Shown: positions 1 to 9,351, counted from the first letter of the stretch. The stretch: 64,000 bases of DNA from Rhodoferax sp. (GCA_031291305.1 JARLJH010000056.1:1-64000); one strand, 5' to 3'. Numbers and translations are program-made. Notes: generated from the sequence alone by a model not told the origin.

Positions 1-95
1 GCCTGATAGAAAAAGAAGCCAAGAGAAACCAAGCCCAAAAACCGGGCACCGTAAACTTCCAGCTTTAACCCGGTCAAGCCACCAGTCAGAAGTTC

Positions 96-329
96 TCAAC
101 TTCCTCCGCCTTCAGGCTCATACCTGGATTGGAAAATACTTTCGGCGTCGTGCTGTTTCAGGCACTCGGCGGCTCGGCCACCACCCAGTTTGACACCCGA
201 GCAAAGCTTGCTGAAATCGGCACGGCAAGCCTGCATGGCCGCGTTACGTGCTGCCCAGACGGGTGACGAGAAAGCAAACGCCAGGGTCAAACCAATGGCA
301 GTGACGCGCGCAAGGGGATGTGGCTTCAT
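96..329 (-). CDS. Small exported cysteine-repeat protein
   Basis: This 77-residue protein has a signal peptide (about residues 1-26, ending in an A-x-A-type site) and a short mature part with three cysteines spaced as in the cysteine-rich repeat family (C-x3-D-x4-C, then ECLKQH). The ATG at 329 is chosen because AAGGAG lies just upstream. A GTG 15 bases further out lies within that ribosome-binding region. Bacterial members of this family are small periplasmic proteins of unknown function. The next gene on the same strand also encodes a small exported protein, so the two may be co-expressed. Confidence 0.6.
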   Translation of the reverse strand: MKPHPLARVTAIGLTLAFAFSSPVWAARNAAMQACRADFSKLCSGVKLGGGRAAECLKQHDAESIFQSRYEPEGGGS

Positions 330-355
330 GACGTACTCCTTCACTCACACTCGAT

Positions 356-742
356 TCAGGGATGCGTGACGGTGACCGAACCGGTTTGCCCGTTTGGACC
401 AGTGACCGTCGTCTGCGATCCGGTGTCAGTGCGCGTTGTGCTACGTGTAGCCGTGTTGCCGTTAAATCCGGTCATGGTGGACGTGGTGCCGGTGGCCGAA
501 CGAAGAACGACGCGACTGGCCGTTTTGCCGTTCGGGCCTGTGGTACTGGAGCTCACATTCCCCTCGCTGCGATTGACGCTGCGGCTGGCCGTCTGGCCAT
601 TGGCGCCTGTGATGATGGTGTTGCGCCCACGCGCCAGCGCATCACCGGTGACGCAAAGTAACGCCGTAGCACTGGCCAGCGACAGGATGAGGGTGCGACC
701 CGCCAATGATTTGGGCATGGTCGTCAAGTGGATCGTGTTCAT
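356..742 (-). CDS. Exported repeat protein with TGxNGxTA motifs
   Basis: A 128-residue protein with an N-terminal signal peptide (hydrophobic stretch about residues 14-35). The rest is low in complexity and contains four spaced copies of a TG-x-NG-x-T motif (TGANGQTASR, TGPNGKTASR, TGFNGNTATR, TGPNGQTGS), rich in Ser and Thr and without cysteine. The start is supported by AAAGGAC upstream. Repeats of this type suggest an extended or beta-roll-like envelope protein. I do not recognise a named family, and the function is unknown. Confidence 0.55.
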   Translation of the reverse strand: MNTIHLTTMPKSLAGRTLILSLASATALLCVTGDALARGRNTIITGANGQTASRSVNRSEGNVSSSTTGPNGKTASRVVLRSATGTTSTMTGFNGNTATRSTTRTDTGSQTTVTGPNGQTGSVTVTHP

Positions 743-1178
743 GAGAATGTCCTTTCAGAGGGTATGGCATGGATGTTCAAAGGAGCCGACGAACGCCTTT
801 GTCCGTCGCCTAGATTGGAAATGCCACTGCACGAATTGCCACCGACATTGCGTGACGAATTGCGACAAGATTGAAATAGACATGTCGCAGCCGAATGCCC
901 GTGGCAGACCCTACACCGAATATCATTTATACAAAATTGCTGTCTAGCCCTTGTACTGCCTGCACGAGTAGCTATACATTTTGTTTATTCACCACGCAAC
1001 TTCACCCGAGCCTCAATCGCCCGACGCGTCGACTTCATCACTCTGGTGTGGAAAGTACTTGGGCACGCATCGAGACGTTGCTTCACCCGGAATGCTTCGA
1101 GGTTGGGAAGTCAGGGATTCGTTACCGTTGTCAGCGGGCTATTCGCTGGGACTGATTGTGGAACTCAGTGCGCTGGCT
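743..1178. other. Intergenic region without a recognisable gene
   Basis: These 436 bases separate the start of the small exported protein from the end of the GGDEF/EAL gene. The open frames here have no convincing start or family resemblance. The part next to 742 must hold the promoter for the two small exported genes. I see no repeat, tRNA or clear terminator. Confidence 0.5.
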
Positions 1179-3875
1179 TCAATCCCCCGGAAACACTTTC
1201 CCATGCCCCATCAGCAGTTCCAGCGCATCAGCGGCCATGGGTCGGCCAAAGTGATAACCCTGCATCAGGCGGCAACCGTTCTGCAGCAAAAAGTCGCGCT
1301 GCTCGGGCTGTTCAACGCCCTCGGCAATCACCTCTTTTTTCAGACTATTGGCAATGCCCACAATGGCCCGGACGATGCCGGCATCGTCCTCGCTGTCGGG
1401 CAGCTCGCGCACAAAAGACTGGTCGATCTTGATGCGGTTGAAAGGCAACCGTTTCAGATAGCCCAGGCTGGAGTAGCCAGTTCCGAAGTCATCCACCGAC
1501 AGTTTGATGCCCATGACGTTAAGCCGCAGCAACATGTCGATGATGCGATCGGTATCGCGAATGAACGCACTCTCGGTGATTTCAAGCTCCAGCCATTGGG
1601 GATCAAGCCCCGCATCACTCAAGGCAGACGACACCTGATCGGGCAAATCACTCTGGCGCAACTGAACGGCGGACAGGTTGACCGCCATGACCACCGGCGG
1701 ATAACCCTGATCGATCCAGGCCCGGCTCTGTCGGCAAGCTTCACGCAGCACCCACTCGCCAATGGTGTTGATCAGGTTGCTCTCCTCGGCAACGGGAATG
1801 AAACGCACAGGCGGCACGTCCCCCAGCGTCGGATGCTGCCATCGGATCAGTGCCTCCAGCCCAATCAGTGCGCCAGTCGCGCCATCGACCTGAGGCTGGT
1901 AGTGCAACCGGAACTCGTGCCCCAGAATCGCCCGACGCAGGTTGTTTTCCAGGGCCACCCGCTCTGAAATACGAATGTTCATTTCCGGCGTGAAAAACCG
2001 GTAGGCATTGCCCCCGGCAGCTTTGGCCTGGTACATGGCGGTATCGGCATTCTTCAGCAGGGTGCTGATGTCTGGGCCGTCTTGTGGGTAAGCGCTGATG
2101 CCGATGCTGACACCGACCATGAGTTCATGACCATCGACCACAAACGGTGTCTTGATGACATCAATCATGCGCTGCGCGACGTTGGCCACCCGCGCGAGGT
2201 GTTTGAACCCTTGCATCAGCACCGCGAACTCATCACCCCCCTGGCGACTGATGGTGTCACGGTCATCCAGATGGGCACGCATGCGCTGCGACACCTGCTG
2301 CAGCAACTGGTCGCCCACTTCATGACCCAGCGTGTCATTGACAAACTTGAAGTGATCCAGATCAAGGAATAGCACAGCCAGAGGGGCCTGTGTGCCCATG
2401 GCGTCGGCCAGAGCCATGGCCATGCGGTCGCCCAGCAGGGCACGATTGGGCAGGTCAGTGAGGATGTCGTGCTCGGCCAGATAACGAATGCGCTCCTGAT
2501 CCACATGAAGCTGGGTGATATCGCGGGCCACACCGGCAACCCCGGCCAGTTGGCCCCGATCATCCAGCACAGGGGTCGAGATGTATTCAAAATAACGCAG
2601 GCCGCCACCCGTCACCTCCTGGGTGGCTTCGCGGCGCTGCTGCATCCTGGTTGAGAAAGCCCTGACATCCTGAACCCGCAGCGCTTGCGCCGTGGACTCT
2701 GGCCAAATGTCTGTCACGGTATGGCCAAGAATCTGCTGCAGGTCGCGTCCACTGAGCTGACGATAGGCTTCATTGACGGCAATCATGCGCTGGTCACGAT
2801 CAGTCAGCCAGGCGGGATCGGGCAGACTGTCAAGCAACGCACGGGTGCGACGCAAGTTGGTCTCGTAGGCCTCGGTCATGCCTTTGGCCAGGCGGCGCGC
2901 CTCGTCGTAGGTGCGTAGCCAGACGATGATCCAACCCGCCAACACCACCGCCAGAACCAGTGCGCTGACTCCCCCCCAGACAGCCTGCCGACGCCAATTG
3001 GAGAGGTAATCGCTGGTGGCATGCCCGACCAGCACATACAGTGGAAAGTCGCCCACTTTACGAACGGTGTAGATGCGCTCCACACCATCCACGCCAGATT
3101 TAGCGGTGTAGCTGCCCTGACTCTTGCCTTGCCCCAGCAGTGCACGCAGCGACGGGCTGTCAAATGGTTTTCCCAATTTATCCGGCACCACGGGGTACCG
3201 CGCGATCAACCGCATTTGGTCATCCATCAACGTCACCGTGCGCGATGGGCCAAGATCGAGCTTGGCGTAGAAATCCTGAAAATAGTCAGCCCGCACGGCA
3301 GCCTGGACCAAACCGGCAAAACGCCCTTGGCGGTCATCAATGCGCCGACTCAGGGTGATCACCCAATTCTTGGTAATGCGAGCAAACAGAGGCTCGGAGA
3401 TGACCAGCTTGCCGCTCGGGTCAGCCTGGTTGCGTTGAAAGTACGCCCGGTCACTGATGCTGGCACTGGAGACTTCCCCCGATGCATCAAAAATGAAATG
3501 TCCATTCTGGTCAGAGATACGCAAGCTCTGCGACTCACCGATCAGCCCCAGATAACGCGACAACGTGGCGTTGATGGCAGTGGCGTCCTGCGGTTCACCT
3601 GCCAAAACCCCATTCAGTCGCAATTGGCTGGCCAAGAGCACGGTATCGACTTTATCCACCGTACTACGGGCATGGCTCTCCAGGACATTGGCCAGATTCT
3701 CCTGGCTGCGTTGAATAAATTCGATTTCGCGGTCATAGGTGTGTTTCAGCCCAATCGCACCCAGAAAAACATAGGTCAAAAAGGCTGCGATACCCAGTGC
3801 GATCATCAGCATCCTGCGCCAAGGATCGGCGTCAACGGATTTCCGTATTTTCAAGGGAATCGATTGACTGTCCAT
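1179..3875 (-). CDS. Membrane sensor GGDEF/EAL cyclic-di-GMP protein
   Basis: An 898-residue inner-membrane c-di-GMP enzyme. Order: transmembrane helix (about 24-45), periplasmic dCache-type sensor (about 50-290), second helix (about 297-320), PAS (about 345-455), GGDEF (about 465-625) and EAL (about 640-890). The GGDEF signature is intact (RQGGDEF). The RxxD inhibitory site before it is absent (DDRD instead). The EAL domain keeps LEALIRW, ELEITES, DDFGTGYSS and AEGVE, so it probably hydrolyses c-di-GMP. Both activities look possible from sequence; which dominates cannot be read. The ligand of the sensor domain is unknown. Confidence 0.92.
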   Translation of the reverse strand: MDSQSIPLKIRKSVDADPWRRMLMIALGIAAFLTYVFLGAIGLKHTYDREIEFIQRSQENLANVLESHARSTVDKVDTVLLASQLRLNGVLAGEPQDATAINATLSRYLGLIGESQSLRISDQNGHFIFDASGEVSSASISDRAYFQRNQADPSGKLVISEPLFARITKNWVITLSRRIDDRQGRFAGLVQAAVRADYFQDFYAKLDLGPSRTVTLMDDQMRLIARYPVVPDKLGKPFDSPSLRALLGQGKSQGSYTAKSGVDGVERIYTVRKVGDFPLYVLVGHATSDYLSNWRRQAVWGGVSALVLAVVLAGWIIVWLRTYDEARRLAKGMTEAYETNLRRTRALLDSLPDPAWLTDRDQRMIAVNEAYRQLSGRDLQQILGHTVTDIWPESTAQALRVQDVRAFSTRMQQRREATQEVTGGGLRYFEYISTPVLDDRGQLAGVAGVARDITQLHVDQERIRYLAEHDILTDLPNRALLGDRMAMALADAMGTQAPLAVLFLDLDHFKFVNDTLGHEVGDQLLQQVSQRMRAHLDDRDTISRQGGDEFAVLMQGFKHLARVANVAQRMIDVIKTPFVVDGHELMVGVSIGISAYPQDGPDISTLLKNADTAMYQAKAAGGNAYRFFTPEMNIRISERVALENNLRRAILGHEFRLHYQPQVDGATGALIGLEALIRWQHPTLGDVPPVRFIPVAEESNLINTIGEWVLREACRQSRAWIDQGYPPVVMAVNLSAVQLRQSDLPDQVSSALSDAGLDPQWLELEITESAFIRDTDRIIDMLLRLNVMGIKLSVDDFGTGYSSLGYLKRLPFNRIKIDQSFVRELPDSEDDAGIVRAIVGIANSLKKEVIAEGVEQPEQRDFLLQNGCRLMQGYHFGRPMAADALELLMGHGKVFPGD

Positions 3876-3960
3876 ATGGGGGAATGTAGAAAACGCCCAT
3901 TGTGCGCGAGATTGCCAGTGACACCATTGAATTAAATATCAATTGCGTGAAATATTGACG

Positions 3961-4614
3961 TTAACGCCGTTCGAGTGCCTCAAACACCCGGATTGCCGCA
4001 TAAGCATCGTTGGCGGCATAGACCAATTGCGCCTCGGTCAGATGCAGATTGGCCCAGTTGCTGGTGGCAGCTTTTTTGGACTTGATGAAGCGCTGCTGGA
4101 ACAGCACCGCCACCGCGCCCTTCGCGCCCATATCTTTGCGATAGCCGCGCTCCCGGAACACGGTGTTGAGTTCCAGCACCCCGGCGGGCTCCACGCCCAG
4201 CTTGTGGATGATGCGTTTACGGTCATCGCCCAGGCCAAAACCGGCCTTGACAAAGCCTGTCATGGCCAGCAGCTCTGCAGCCACCGCACGGCAATCGGGC
4301 TCGTGCAACTGAAATACCCAGGCGCGCTGGGGCGTGGACAACTGCAAAATGTGCGGCCCGTCTGACTGCTCACCAACCCGAAAGGTCGGTTTGGATTCGG
4401 TGTCGAAGCCCCAGGCCGGTGCGTCGGCCAGCGCCGCAGCGGCCTCTCGCGCGCCAGCACCCGTGCTCACCATGGTGATGCGGTCCAGCCCCAGACGCTC
4501 AAACGCTGGCAGCAGGGCAATGGCATCCTTGTCGGGGGTCGGGTGCTGGTTGTGATGGGCAGGCTCGCGCGGCTTGGTCACGGGTGAGCGGGCGCCTGGC
4601 GGTGATGCACTCAC
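3961..4614 (-). CDS. 3'-5' exonuclease, DEDDy family
   Basis: A 217-residue protein with the three exonuclease motifs: FDTES (Exo I), GFGLGDD (Exo II) and YAANDAY (Exo III, Y-x3-D), as in ribonuclease D and the WRN exonuclease domain. It should remove nucleotides from 3' ends using two metal ions; the preferred substrate, RNA or DNA, is not visible. The GTG at 4614 overlaps the stop of the upstream CoA-binding gene as GTGA, which supports this start and co-translation. An alternative GTG lies at 4581. Low-complexity N-terminal residues precede the domain. Confidence 0.8.
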   Translation of the reverse strand: MSASPPGARSPVTKPREPAHHNQHPTPDKDAIALLPAFERLGLDRITMVSTGAGAREAAAALADAPAWGFDTESKPTFRVGEQSDGPHILQLSTPQRAWVFQLHEPDCRAVAAELLAMTGFVKAGFGLGDDRKRIIHKLGVEPAGVLELNTVFRERGYRKDMGAKGAVAVLFQQRFIKSKKAATSNWANLHLTEAQLVYAANDAYAAIRVFEALERR

Positions 4615-5060
4615 CGGGCGACCTGACGTGCGTGATCGACCTTCAGGCAGCGGTTTTGCACCGCCACCATGCCAGCTGCGCGTGCGCGCGCCAGGGCCGC
4701 GTCGTGGCTGATGCCCAGCTGCAGCCAAATCGCACCCAGCCCCAGGGCAATCGCTTCGTCCACCACCGGCGGCACGTCTTCGCTGTTGCGAAACACATCC
4801 ACCAGGTCAATCTTTTCATGCTGCGCGGCGTCCTTCAGGGTGGCATAGACGGTCTCGCCCAAAATCGCCTGCCCGTTCGCGGCGGCCACCGGGTTGACCG
4901 GCACGATGCGCCAACCGTGCGCCTGCAGGTATTGCGCCACGCCGTAGCTTTCGCGGTGCGCCTTGGGCGACAGGCCGACCACCGCCACGGTGCGGCAGTG
5001 CGTCAGGATGTGCGCCACAGCTTGCGGCTCGGTCAGCTCAGAAGGTGTCGGAAGCGTCAT
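4611..5060 (-). CDS. CoA-binding domain protein (YccU type)
   Basis: A 149-residue single-domain Rossmann protein of the CoA_binding_2 family. It has the typical AVVGLSPKAHRESYGVA nucleotide loop near residue 27, then VPVNPV and VDVFRN. Family members bind coenzyme A; no enzymatic role is established for them. It lies between tatD (upstream on the same strand) and the exonuclease gene, overlapping the latter by 4 bp, so the three genes are probably one operon. Confidence 0.85.
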   Translation of the reverse strand: MTLPTPSELTEPQAVAHILTHCRTVAVVGLSPKAHRESYGVAQYLQAHGWRIVPVNPVAAANGQAILGETVYATLKDAAQHEKIDLVDVFRNSEDVPPVVDEAIALGLGAIWLQLGISHDAALARARAAGMVAVQNRCLKVDHARQVAR

Positions 5061-5082
5061 GGTGTCTCGCTCAGATGTTTAG

Positions 5083-5946
5083 TTAGTCAGGCTGGGCTTC
5101 TGGCATGAGCAACGCGCGCAGGCGTGGAAACGCCTCAAAGGCATTACGGGTCGTGGCCTCGGCCAGCGCCTCGGGGCTGATGCCACGCAAGGCCGCAACC
5201 TCCATGCCGATGCGCGGCAACTCGGCCGGTGAGTTGATGCCCTGCGGCTCGCCCGCAGCACGTTGTTCGGCAGATTTGTACAGCCAGTGCGGCGGCATGT
5301 CGGGCGCATCGGTCTCCAGCACGATGGCCTCCAGCGGCAGGTCAACGGCCAGGCTGCGCAACTGTCTGGCCCGATCAAAGGTCACGGCACCGCCAAAACC
5401 CAGCTTCAACCCCAGGTCGATGAACGCCCGCGCCTGCTGAAAACTACCGTTAAAAGCGTGCACCACGCCGTGCCAATGGCCACCCGGTCCGGCCACCTCG
5501 CGCAAGGCTTTCAAAATCTGATCGGCCGAGCGGCGTGCATGCACCACCACCGGCAAGTCGTGCGCACGCGCCAGCTTGAGCTGACTGCGAAAAAAGTCCT
5601 GCTGCCGTTCCCGCCAAGGGCTTTTGTTCAGGTCCGGGATGAAAAAGTCCAGCCCGATTTCGCCAATCGCGACCAGTCGTGGGTCGTCATGCTGGGCCTG
5701 CACGGCGGCGGTCAATCGGCTCAGGGCATCGTTGGCGGCGTAGGGCACATTCATCGGGGTGATGCCCAGGCAGTAGCTGTCGCCCGTTTGGTACGCCAGC
5801 GTGCGCACCGCCTCAAAGTTATTGGCGCTGATTGCCGGCAGCACACAGTGCACTACACCATTTGTAGCTGCTAACGCCCGCTGCTCCTGGGCTTGGAGCC
5901 CAAACTCTCTTGCATCCAGATGGCAATGGGTGTCGATCCAGCGCAT
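5083..5946 (-). CDS. tatD: TatD family metal-dependent hydrolase
   Basis: A 287-residue TIM-barrel amidohydrolase of the TatD DNase family. The metal-binding DTHCHLD near the N-terminus, EIGLDFF, VHARRS, HAFNGS and ETDAPDMPP are all present, so the two-metal site looks complete. Relatives act as 3'-5' exonucleases on DNA or RNA, or as D-aminoacyl-tRNA deacylases. A copy of the window's dispersed repeat (5861-5901) lies inside the gene near the N-terminus and is read in frame (around NGVVHCVLP). Confidence 0.9.
   Translation of the reverse strand: MRWIDTHCHLDAREFGLQAQEQRALAATNGVVHCVLPAISANNFEAVRTLAYQTGDSYCLGITPMNVPYAANDALSRLTAAVQAQHDDPRLVAIGEIGLDFFIPDLNKSPWRERQQDFFRSQLKLARAHDLPVVVHARRSADQILKALREVAGPGGHWHGVVHAFNGSFQQARAFIDLGLKLGFGGAVTFDRARQLRSLAVDLPLEAIVLETDAPDMPPHWLYKSAEQRAAGEPQGINSPAELPRIGMEVAALRGISPEALAEATTRNAFEAFPRLRALLMPEAQPD
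5861..5901 (-). repeat. Dispersed semi-palindromic element, in tatD
   Basis: On the minus strand it reads GGCTCCAAGCCCAGG, a short spacer, then GGCGTTAGCAGCTACAAA. This matches the general form GCCTnnAGCCC ... AGCTAC ... AAA shared by about 16 copies in this window. It is translated as part of tatD. Confidence 0.55.
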
Positions 5947-5964
5947 GGTGGGGCAGGATGCCGG

Positions 5965-6348
5965 TCAGGCCCAGACAGCCAGATACTGGGCCAGTTCGGC
6001 GTCCTGGTTGACCACATGCCGGTGCGCCCAGTCGGTCATCACGGCGACGATGGCTTTCTTGTTCATGTGGCCCTTGCCAACATCCATGCTGCGGTCCTGC
6101 AGGCGTGTCAACAGACTCTGGTGGTCTTCGGCATGCGCCTGTGCGCCGGTATAAGCCAACTTGGTCATCAACGCGTCTTCCAGCTCAAACAGGCGTTGCA
6201 TCTGCTTGTACAAGGTGACGATCATCGGACGCACGGCCATCCAGTCGTCGGACGCGGCAATCTGGTTTGCCAGTTCAAACAGCGCTATTTGCGCTGCGTC
6301 AATCTCAGCGTTGCCGATTTTGTAACTCTCCAGCCATTCGATAGTCAT
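5965..6348 (-). CDS. Hemerythrin-fold protein with missing iron ligands
   Basis: A 127-residue protein with the length and helical pattern of bacteriohemerythrins (start WLESYKIGNAEID, end HRHVVNQDAEL). Canonical members bind two irons with five His, one Glu and one Asp. Here the first histidine position (I-D-x-Q-H) reads IDAAQ and the second (H-F-x2-E-E) reads LFELED, so two histidines are lost. HAEDH and H-x4-D remain. It may hold one metal, or be a structural or signalling derivative. The ATG at 6348 was chosen because the fold begins there. Confidence 0.7.
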   Translation of the reverse strand: MTIEWLESYKIGNAEIDAAQIALFELANQIAASDDWMAVRPMIVTLYKQMQRLFELEDALMTKLAYTGAQAHAEDHQSLLTRLQDRSMDVGKGHMNKKAIVAVMTDWAHRHVVNQDAELAQYLAVWA

Positions 6349-6391
6349 TTGTACCACTCCAACTGTCCAAAAACTTTGGCTCATTCTGAGC

Positions 6392-7093
6392 TTACAACAC
6401 GACACCCTCGGCCAGACGGCCTTGCACCAGGGTGAGCTGGCGGGCACAACGCGCCGCCAGCGAGGCATCGTGCGTCACCACCACAAACGCAGTACCGTTC
6501 GTGCGGGCCAGCTCCAGCATCAAGTCAAACACGCCATGCGCGGTGCTACGGTCCAGGTTGCCGGTGGGCTCGTCAGCCAGCACGCACGCGGGCTGCGTTA
6601 CCAACGCACGGGCAATCGCCACCCGCTGGCGCTCGCCACCAGACAGCTCACTGGGCCGGTGCTGCAGACGCTCGGCTAAGCCCACGTCAGACAGCATTTT
6701 TGAAGCCACTTGCGCTGCCTGCACCCGGTCTGAGCGCCTGATCCACAGCGGCATCGCCACATTGTCCTGAGCGCTGAACTCAGCCAGCAAATGATGAAAC
6801 TGGTATACAAAACCCAGATGCTGATTACGCAAGCGCCCCTGCTGGGCCGCGCTCTGGTGCGCCAGGTCCTGCCCCAGCAGCATGACCTTTCCGCTGGTCG
6901 GTGCGTCCAGCCCACCCAGCAGATGCAGCAAGGTACTTTTGCCCGAACCCGATGCGCCGACGATGGCCAGCGTTTCACCGGCATACACGTCCAGATCAAC
7001 GCCCTGCAACACCGTCACGTCCAGACGTCCCTCGGTAAAGCGTTTGGTCAGACCACGCGCGCTCAAGACCAATTGTGATGAAACGTCACTCAT
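6392..7093 (-). CDS. lolD: Lipoprotein-releasing ABC transporter ATPase LolD
   Basis: A 233-residue ABC ATPase with Walker [11 protein letters not shown]-loop, signature [15 protein letters not shown] and Walker [12 protein letters not shown]. With LolC/E it extracts outer-membrane lipoproteins from the inner membrane and hands them to LolA. The start overlaps the end of the upstream lolC gene by 8 bp, as is usual for this pair, which supports ATG 7093 over a more upstream frame opening. MacB-type exporters are similar, but the LolC partner makes LolD the better call. Confidence 0.92.
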   Translation of the reverse strand: MSDVSSQLVLSARGLTKRFTEGRLDVTVLQGVDLDVYAGETLAIVGASGSGKSTLLHLLGGLDAPTSGKVMLLGQDLAHQSAAQQGRLRNQHLGFVYQFHHLLAEFSAQDNVAMPLWIRRSDRVQAAQVASKMLSDVGLAERLQHRPSELSGGERQRVAIARALVTQPACVLADEPTGNLDRSTAHGVFDLMLELARTNGTAFVVVTHDASLAARCARQLTLVQGRLAEGVVL

Positions 7094-8342
7094 AGCGCAG
7101 CGCCTCGGCAGGGTTGACGCGGCTGGCGCGCCAGCTCGGGTACAGCGTGGCGGCAAAGGCCAGCACCAGAGAGATCACCGCAATCGGCACGATGTCACCC
7201 TGCTGCGGGTCGCTCGGCATGCGGCTGATCAGGTACACGTCGCGTGGCAAAAAGGTGGTGTGCAGCAGGTGTTCAATGGCGGGCACGATCACGTCAATAT
7301 TGAACGCCACCAGCAGGCCCAGCCCCAGTCCGGCCAGCGTGCCAATCACCCCCACCATCGCGCCCTGCACCACGAAGATGCCCATGATGCTGGCCGGGCT
7401 GGCACCCAGCGTGCGCAAAATGGCAATGTCAGCGCGCTTATCAGTGACCGTCATCACCAGCGTGCTGACCAGGTTGAACGCGGCCACCGCCACGATCAGG
7501 GTCAGGATGATGAACATCATGCGTTTTTCGACCTGCACGGCGGCAAACCAGGTGCGGTTTTGCCGCGTCCAGTCGCGAATCAACAGGTTGTCGGTCAGCG
7601 TGCGCGCCAGCTCGGCGGCCACCTCGGGTGCCTGGTGCAGGTCTTTCAGGCGCAGCCTCACACCGGTGGGACCTTCCAGACGGAAGATACGCTCGGCGTC
7701 AAGCATGTGCATCAGCACCAGGGTCGAGTCATACTCATAGTGGCCCGAATCAAAGGTGCCGACCACCGTCATCTGCTTCAGACGTGGCACCACACCCGCC
7801 GGAGTGACCTGCCCGCTGGGAGCCACCAGTGTCACTTTGTCGCCCTGCTGAACGCCCAGCGAGCGTGCCAGTTCGCCACCCAGCACCACGCCAAATTCGC
7901 CGGGCACCAGGCGGGCCAGCGCCGTATCCTTCATGCCAACGACCAGATCGGTCACTTCCGCTTCATGGGCCGGATCAATACCCCGGACCATAGCGCCTTT
8001 CATGTCCTCACCCCTTGCCAGCAAAGCCTGAGCAGCTATGAAAGGTGCAGCACCAATGACCTGTGGATTGGTCCGGGCTTCGCGCATCGTGCGCGCCACA
8101 TCGGGCAGCGCCGCGCCATCAGGGGCAAAAATCTCGATGTGCGACACCACGCCCAGCATGCGGTCGCGCACTTCTTTTTGAAAGCCGTTCATGACGCTGA
8201 GCACAATGATCAGCGCCGCCACACCCAGCGCAATGCCCAGCATGGACACACCGGAGATGAAGGAGATGAACCCATTGCGGCGGGTGGCGCGGCCTGCGCG
8301 GGTGTAGCGCCAGCCAAGGGTGAGTTCGAAAGGAATAGGCAT
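7086..8342 (-). CDS. lolC: Lipoprotein-releasing permease LolC/LolE
   Basis: A 418-residue inner-membrane permease. It has an N-terminal transmembrane helix preceded by GWRYTRAG, a large periplasmic domain, and three C-terminal helices with the FtsX-type fold (start of this part near [15 protein letters not shown]). It forms the membrane part of the Lol lipoprotein-sorting transporter with the adjacent LolD. Only one permease gene is present here, so it may act as a homodimer (LolF-like). The ATG at 8342 ([10 protein letters not shown]) matches the family start. Confidence 0.9.
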   Translation of the reverse strand: MPIPFELTLGWRYTRAGRATRRNGFISFISGVSMLGIALGVAALIIVLSVMNGFQKEVRDRMLGVVSHIEIFAPDGAALPDVARTMREARTNPQVIGAAPFIAAQALLARGEDMKGAMVRGIDPAHEAEVTDLVVGMKDTALARLVPGEFGVVLGGELARSLGVQQGDKVTLVAPSGQVTPAGVVPRLKQMTVVGTFDSGHYEYDSTLVLMHMLDAERIFRLEGPTGVRLRLKDLHQAPEVAAELARTLTDNLLIRDWTRQNRTWFAAVQVEKRMMFIILTLIVAVAAFNLVSTLVMTVTDKRADIAILRTLGASPASIMGIFVVQGAMVGVIGTLAGLGLGLLVAFNIDVIVPAIEHLLHTTFLPRDVYLISRMPSDPQQGDIVPIAVISLVLAFAATLYPSWRASRVNPAEALRYE

Positions 8343-8399
8343 CAGATCAGGTTTTCGCGGCAAGCTACCGCCATGTCAGGGCGTTGATTATCCGGGACA

Positions 8400-9347
8400 A
8401 TGCTCGCCATGCACCTGATCATTCCTTACGCCGCCATCAATTCTGAGGGCTTTGCCGATGCCATGCGCCACCTGCAGCTGCCCAATCTGCAAAAGCTGCT
8501 AACCCGCCTGAGCCCGCTGCCCCTGGATGTGGGTGACGAATCCAGTCTCACACCACCCCATGAGCGCACCCTGGCCCGTGCCTTGAACCTGAACGCTGGC
8601 GACGGCCAGTTTCCCTGGGCGGCCAGGCAGGCACAGCGGTTGGGGCTGGACAGCGCAGGCAGTGCCTGGGCCTTCATTACCCTGTGCCACTGGCAGATCA
8701 ACACCGGCCACGTGACCATGAGCCCGCTACCGCAACTGCCGCAAGCCGAATCCGACGAGCTGCGGGCTGCCATGCAACCCTATTTCGCCGAGGACGGCAT
8801 CACCCTGCATGCCTATGAGGCGGGCTGCTGGCTGGCGCAGGCTGACATTTTTGCCAATCTGGCCAGCGCCTCGCCAGACCGCGTGATCGGCCGCAACCTG
8901 CAAGCCTGGATGCCCGAATCCAAGCAGGCTGCCCCCTTGCGCCGTCTGCAAAACGAGATGCAGATGCTGCTCTACACCCACCCAGTGAACGATGCGCGCG
9001 ATGCACACGGCCTGGCACCCATCAACTCGGTCTGGTTCAGTGGCACGGGCGCCCTGCCCGCCAACTATCAAGCCCCGGATGCCCAGACACAGCCCCTGGT
9101 ACTCGACACCCTGCGCGACGCAGCCCTGGCCAACGACACGGCCACCTGGCTTAAGGCTTGGCAAAAGCTCGATGCCAGCGAGATCGCCGTCCTGCTGCAA
9201 AGCGCCACCAGCGGCCAACGCATCCAACTTACCCTGTGCGGCGAACGCAGCAGCCAGTGCTGGCACACCCAGCCGCAGCCGGTTTGGCAAAAGTTCAAGC
9301 ATATTTTTAGCTCTCAGCCCTTACATTCATTGCTTGAGAAGCTATGA
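8400..9347 (+). CDS. RpfE-type conserved protein upstream of recJ
   Basis: A 315-residue cytoplasmic protein of the RpfE type, a family regularly found directly before recJ in beta- and gammaproteobacteria and sometimes described as phosphoglycerate-mutase-like. Features include MHLIIPYAA at the N-terminus, a conserved HAYEAGCWLAQ region and NSVWFSGTG. I see no clear catalytic motif. The start may be the ATG at 8409. Its last codons and the recJ start lie in a dispersed repeat, and the two genes overlap as ATGA. Confidence 0.65.
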   Translation: MLAMHLIIPYAAINSEGFADAMRHLQLPNLQKLLTRLSPLPLDVGDESSLTPPHERTLARALNLNAGDGQFPWAARQAQRLGLDSAGSAWAFITLCHWQINTGHVTMSPLPQLPQAESDELRAAMQPYFAEDGITLHAYEAGCWLAQADIFANLASASPDRVIGRNLQAWMPESKQAAPLRRLQNEMQMLLYTHPVNDARDAHGLAPINSVWFSGTGALPANYQAPDAQTQPLVLDTLRDAALANDTATWLKAWQKLDASEIAVLLQSATSGQRIQLTLCGERSSQCWHTQPQPVWQKFKHIFSSQPLHSLLEKL

Positions 9348-9351
9348 AAAT
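9301..9351 (+). repeat. Dispersed element at the rpfE-type/recJ junction
   Basis: Reads TTTTTAGCTCTCAGCCCTT, a spacer, then GCTTGAGAAGCTATGAAAA. The AGCTATGA part contains both the stop of the upstream gene and the recJ start codon, so both genes end or begin inside the repeat. Confidence 0.55.

Noticed and set aside
32-47. Weak hairpin GCCC/GGGC after the first small gene
   Set aside because: A 4-bp stem with no T run is too weak to call a terminator.
981-1967. Long plus-strand frame opposite the GGDEF/EAL gene
   Set aside because: It mirrors the coding frame of the real gene and has no family features; the minus-strand protein has full catalytic motifs.
2152-2164. FNR-like palindrome TTGATGACATCAA
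   Set aside because: The spacer is 3 rather than 4 and it lies deep in coding sequence.
6882-8387. 501-codon plus-strand frame across lolD and lolC
   Set aside because: It is histidine- and glutamine-rich with no domain, as expected for the antisense of a GC-rich membrane protein gene.
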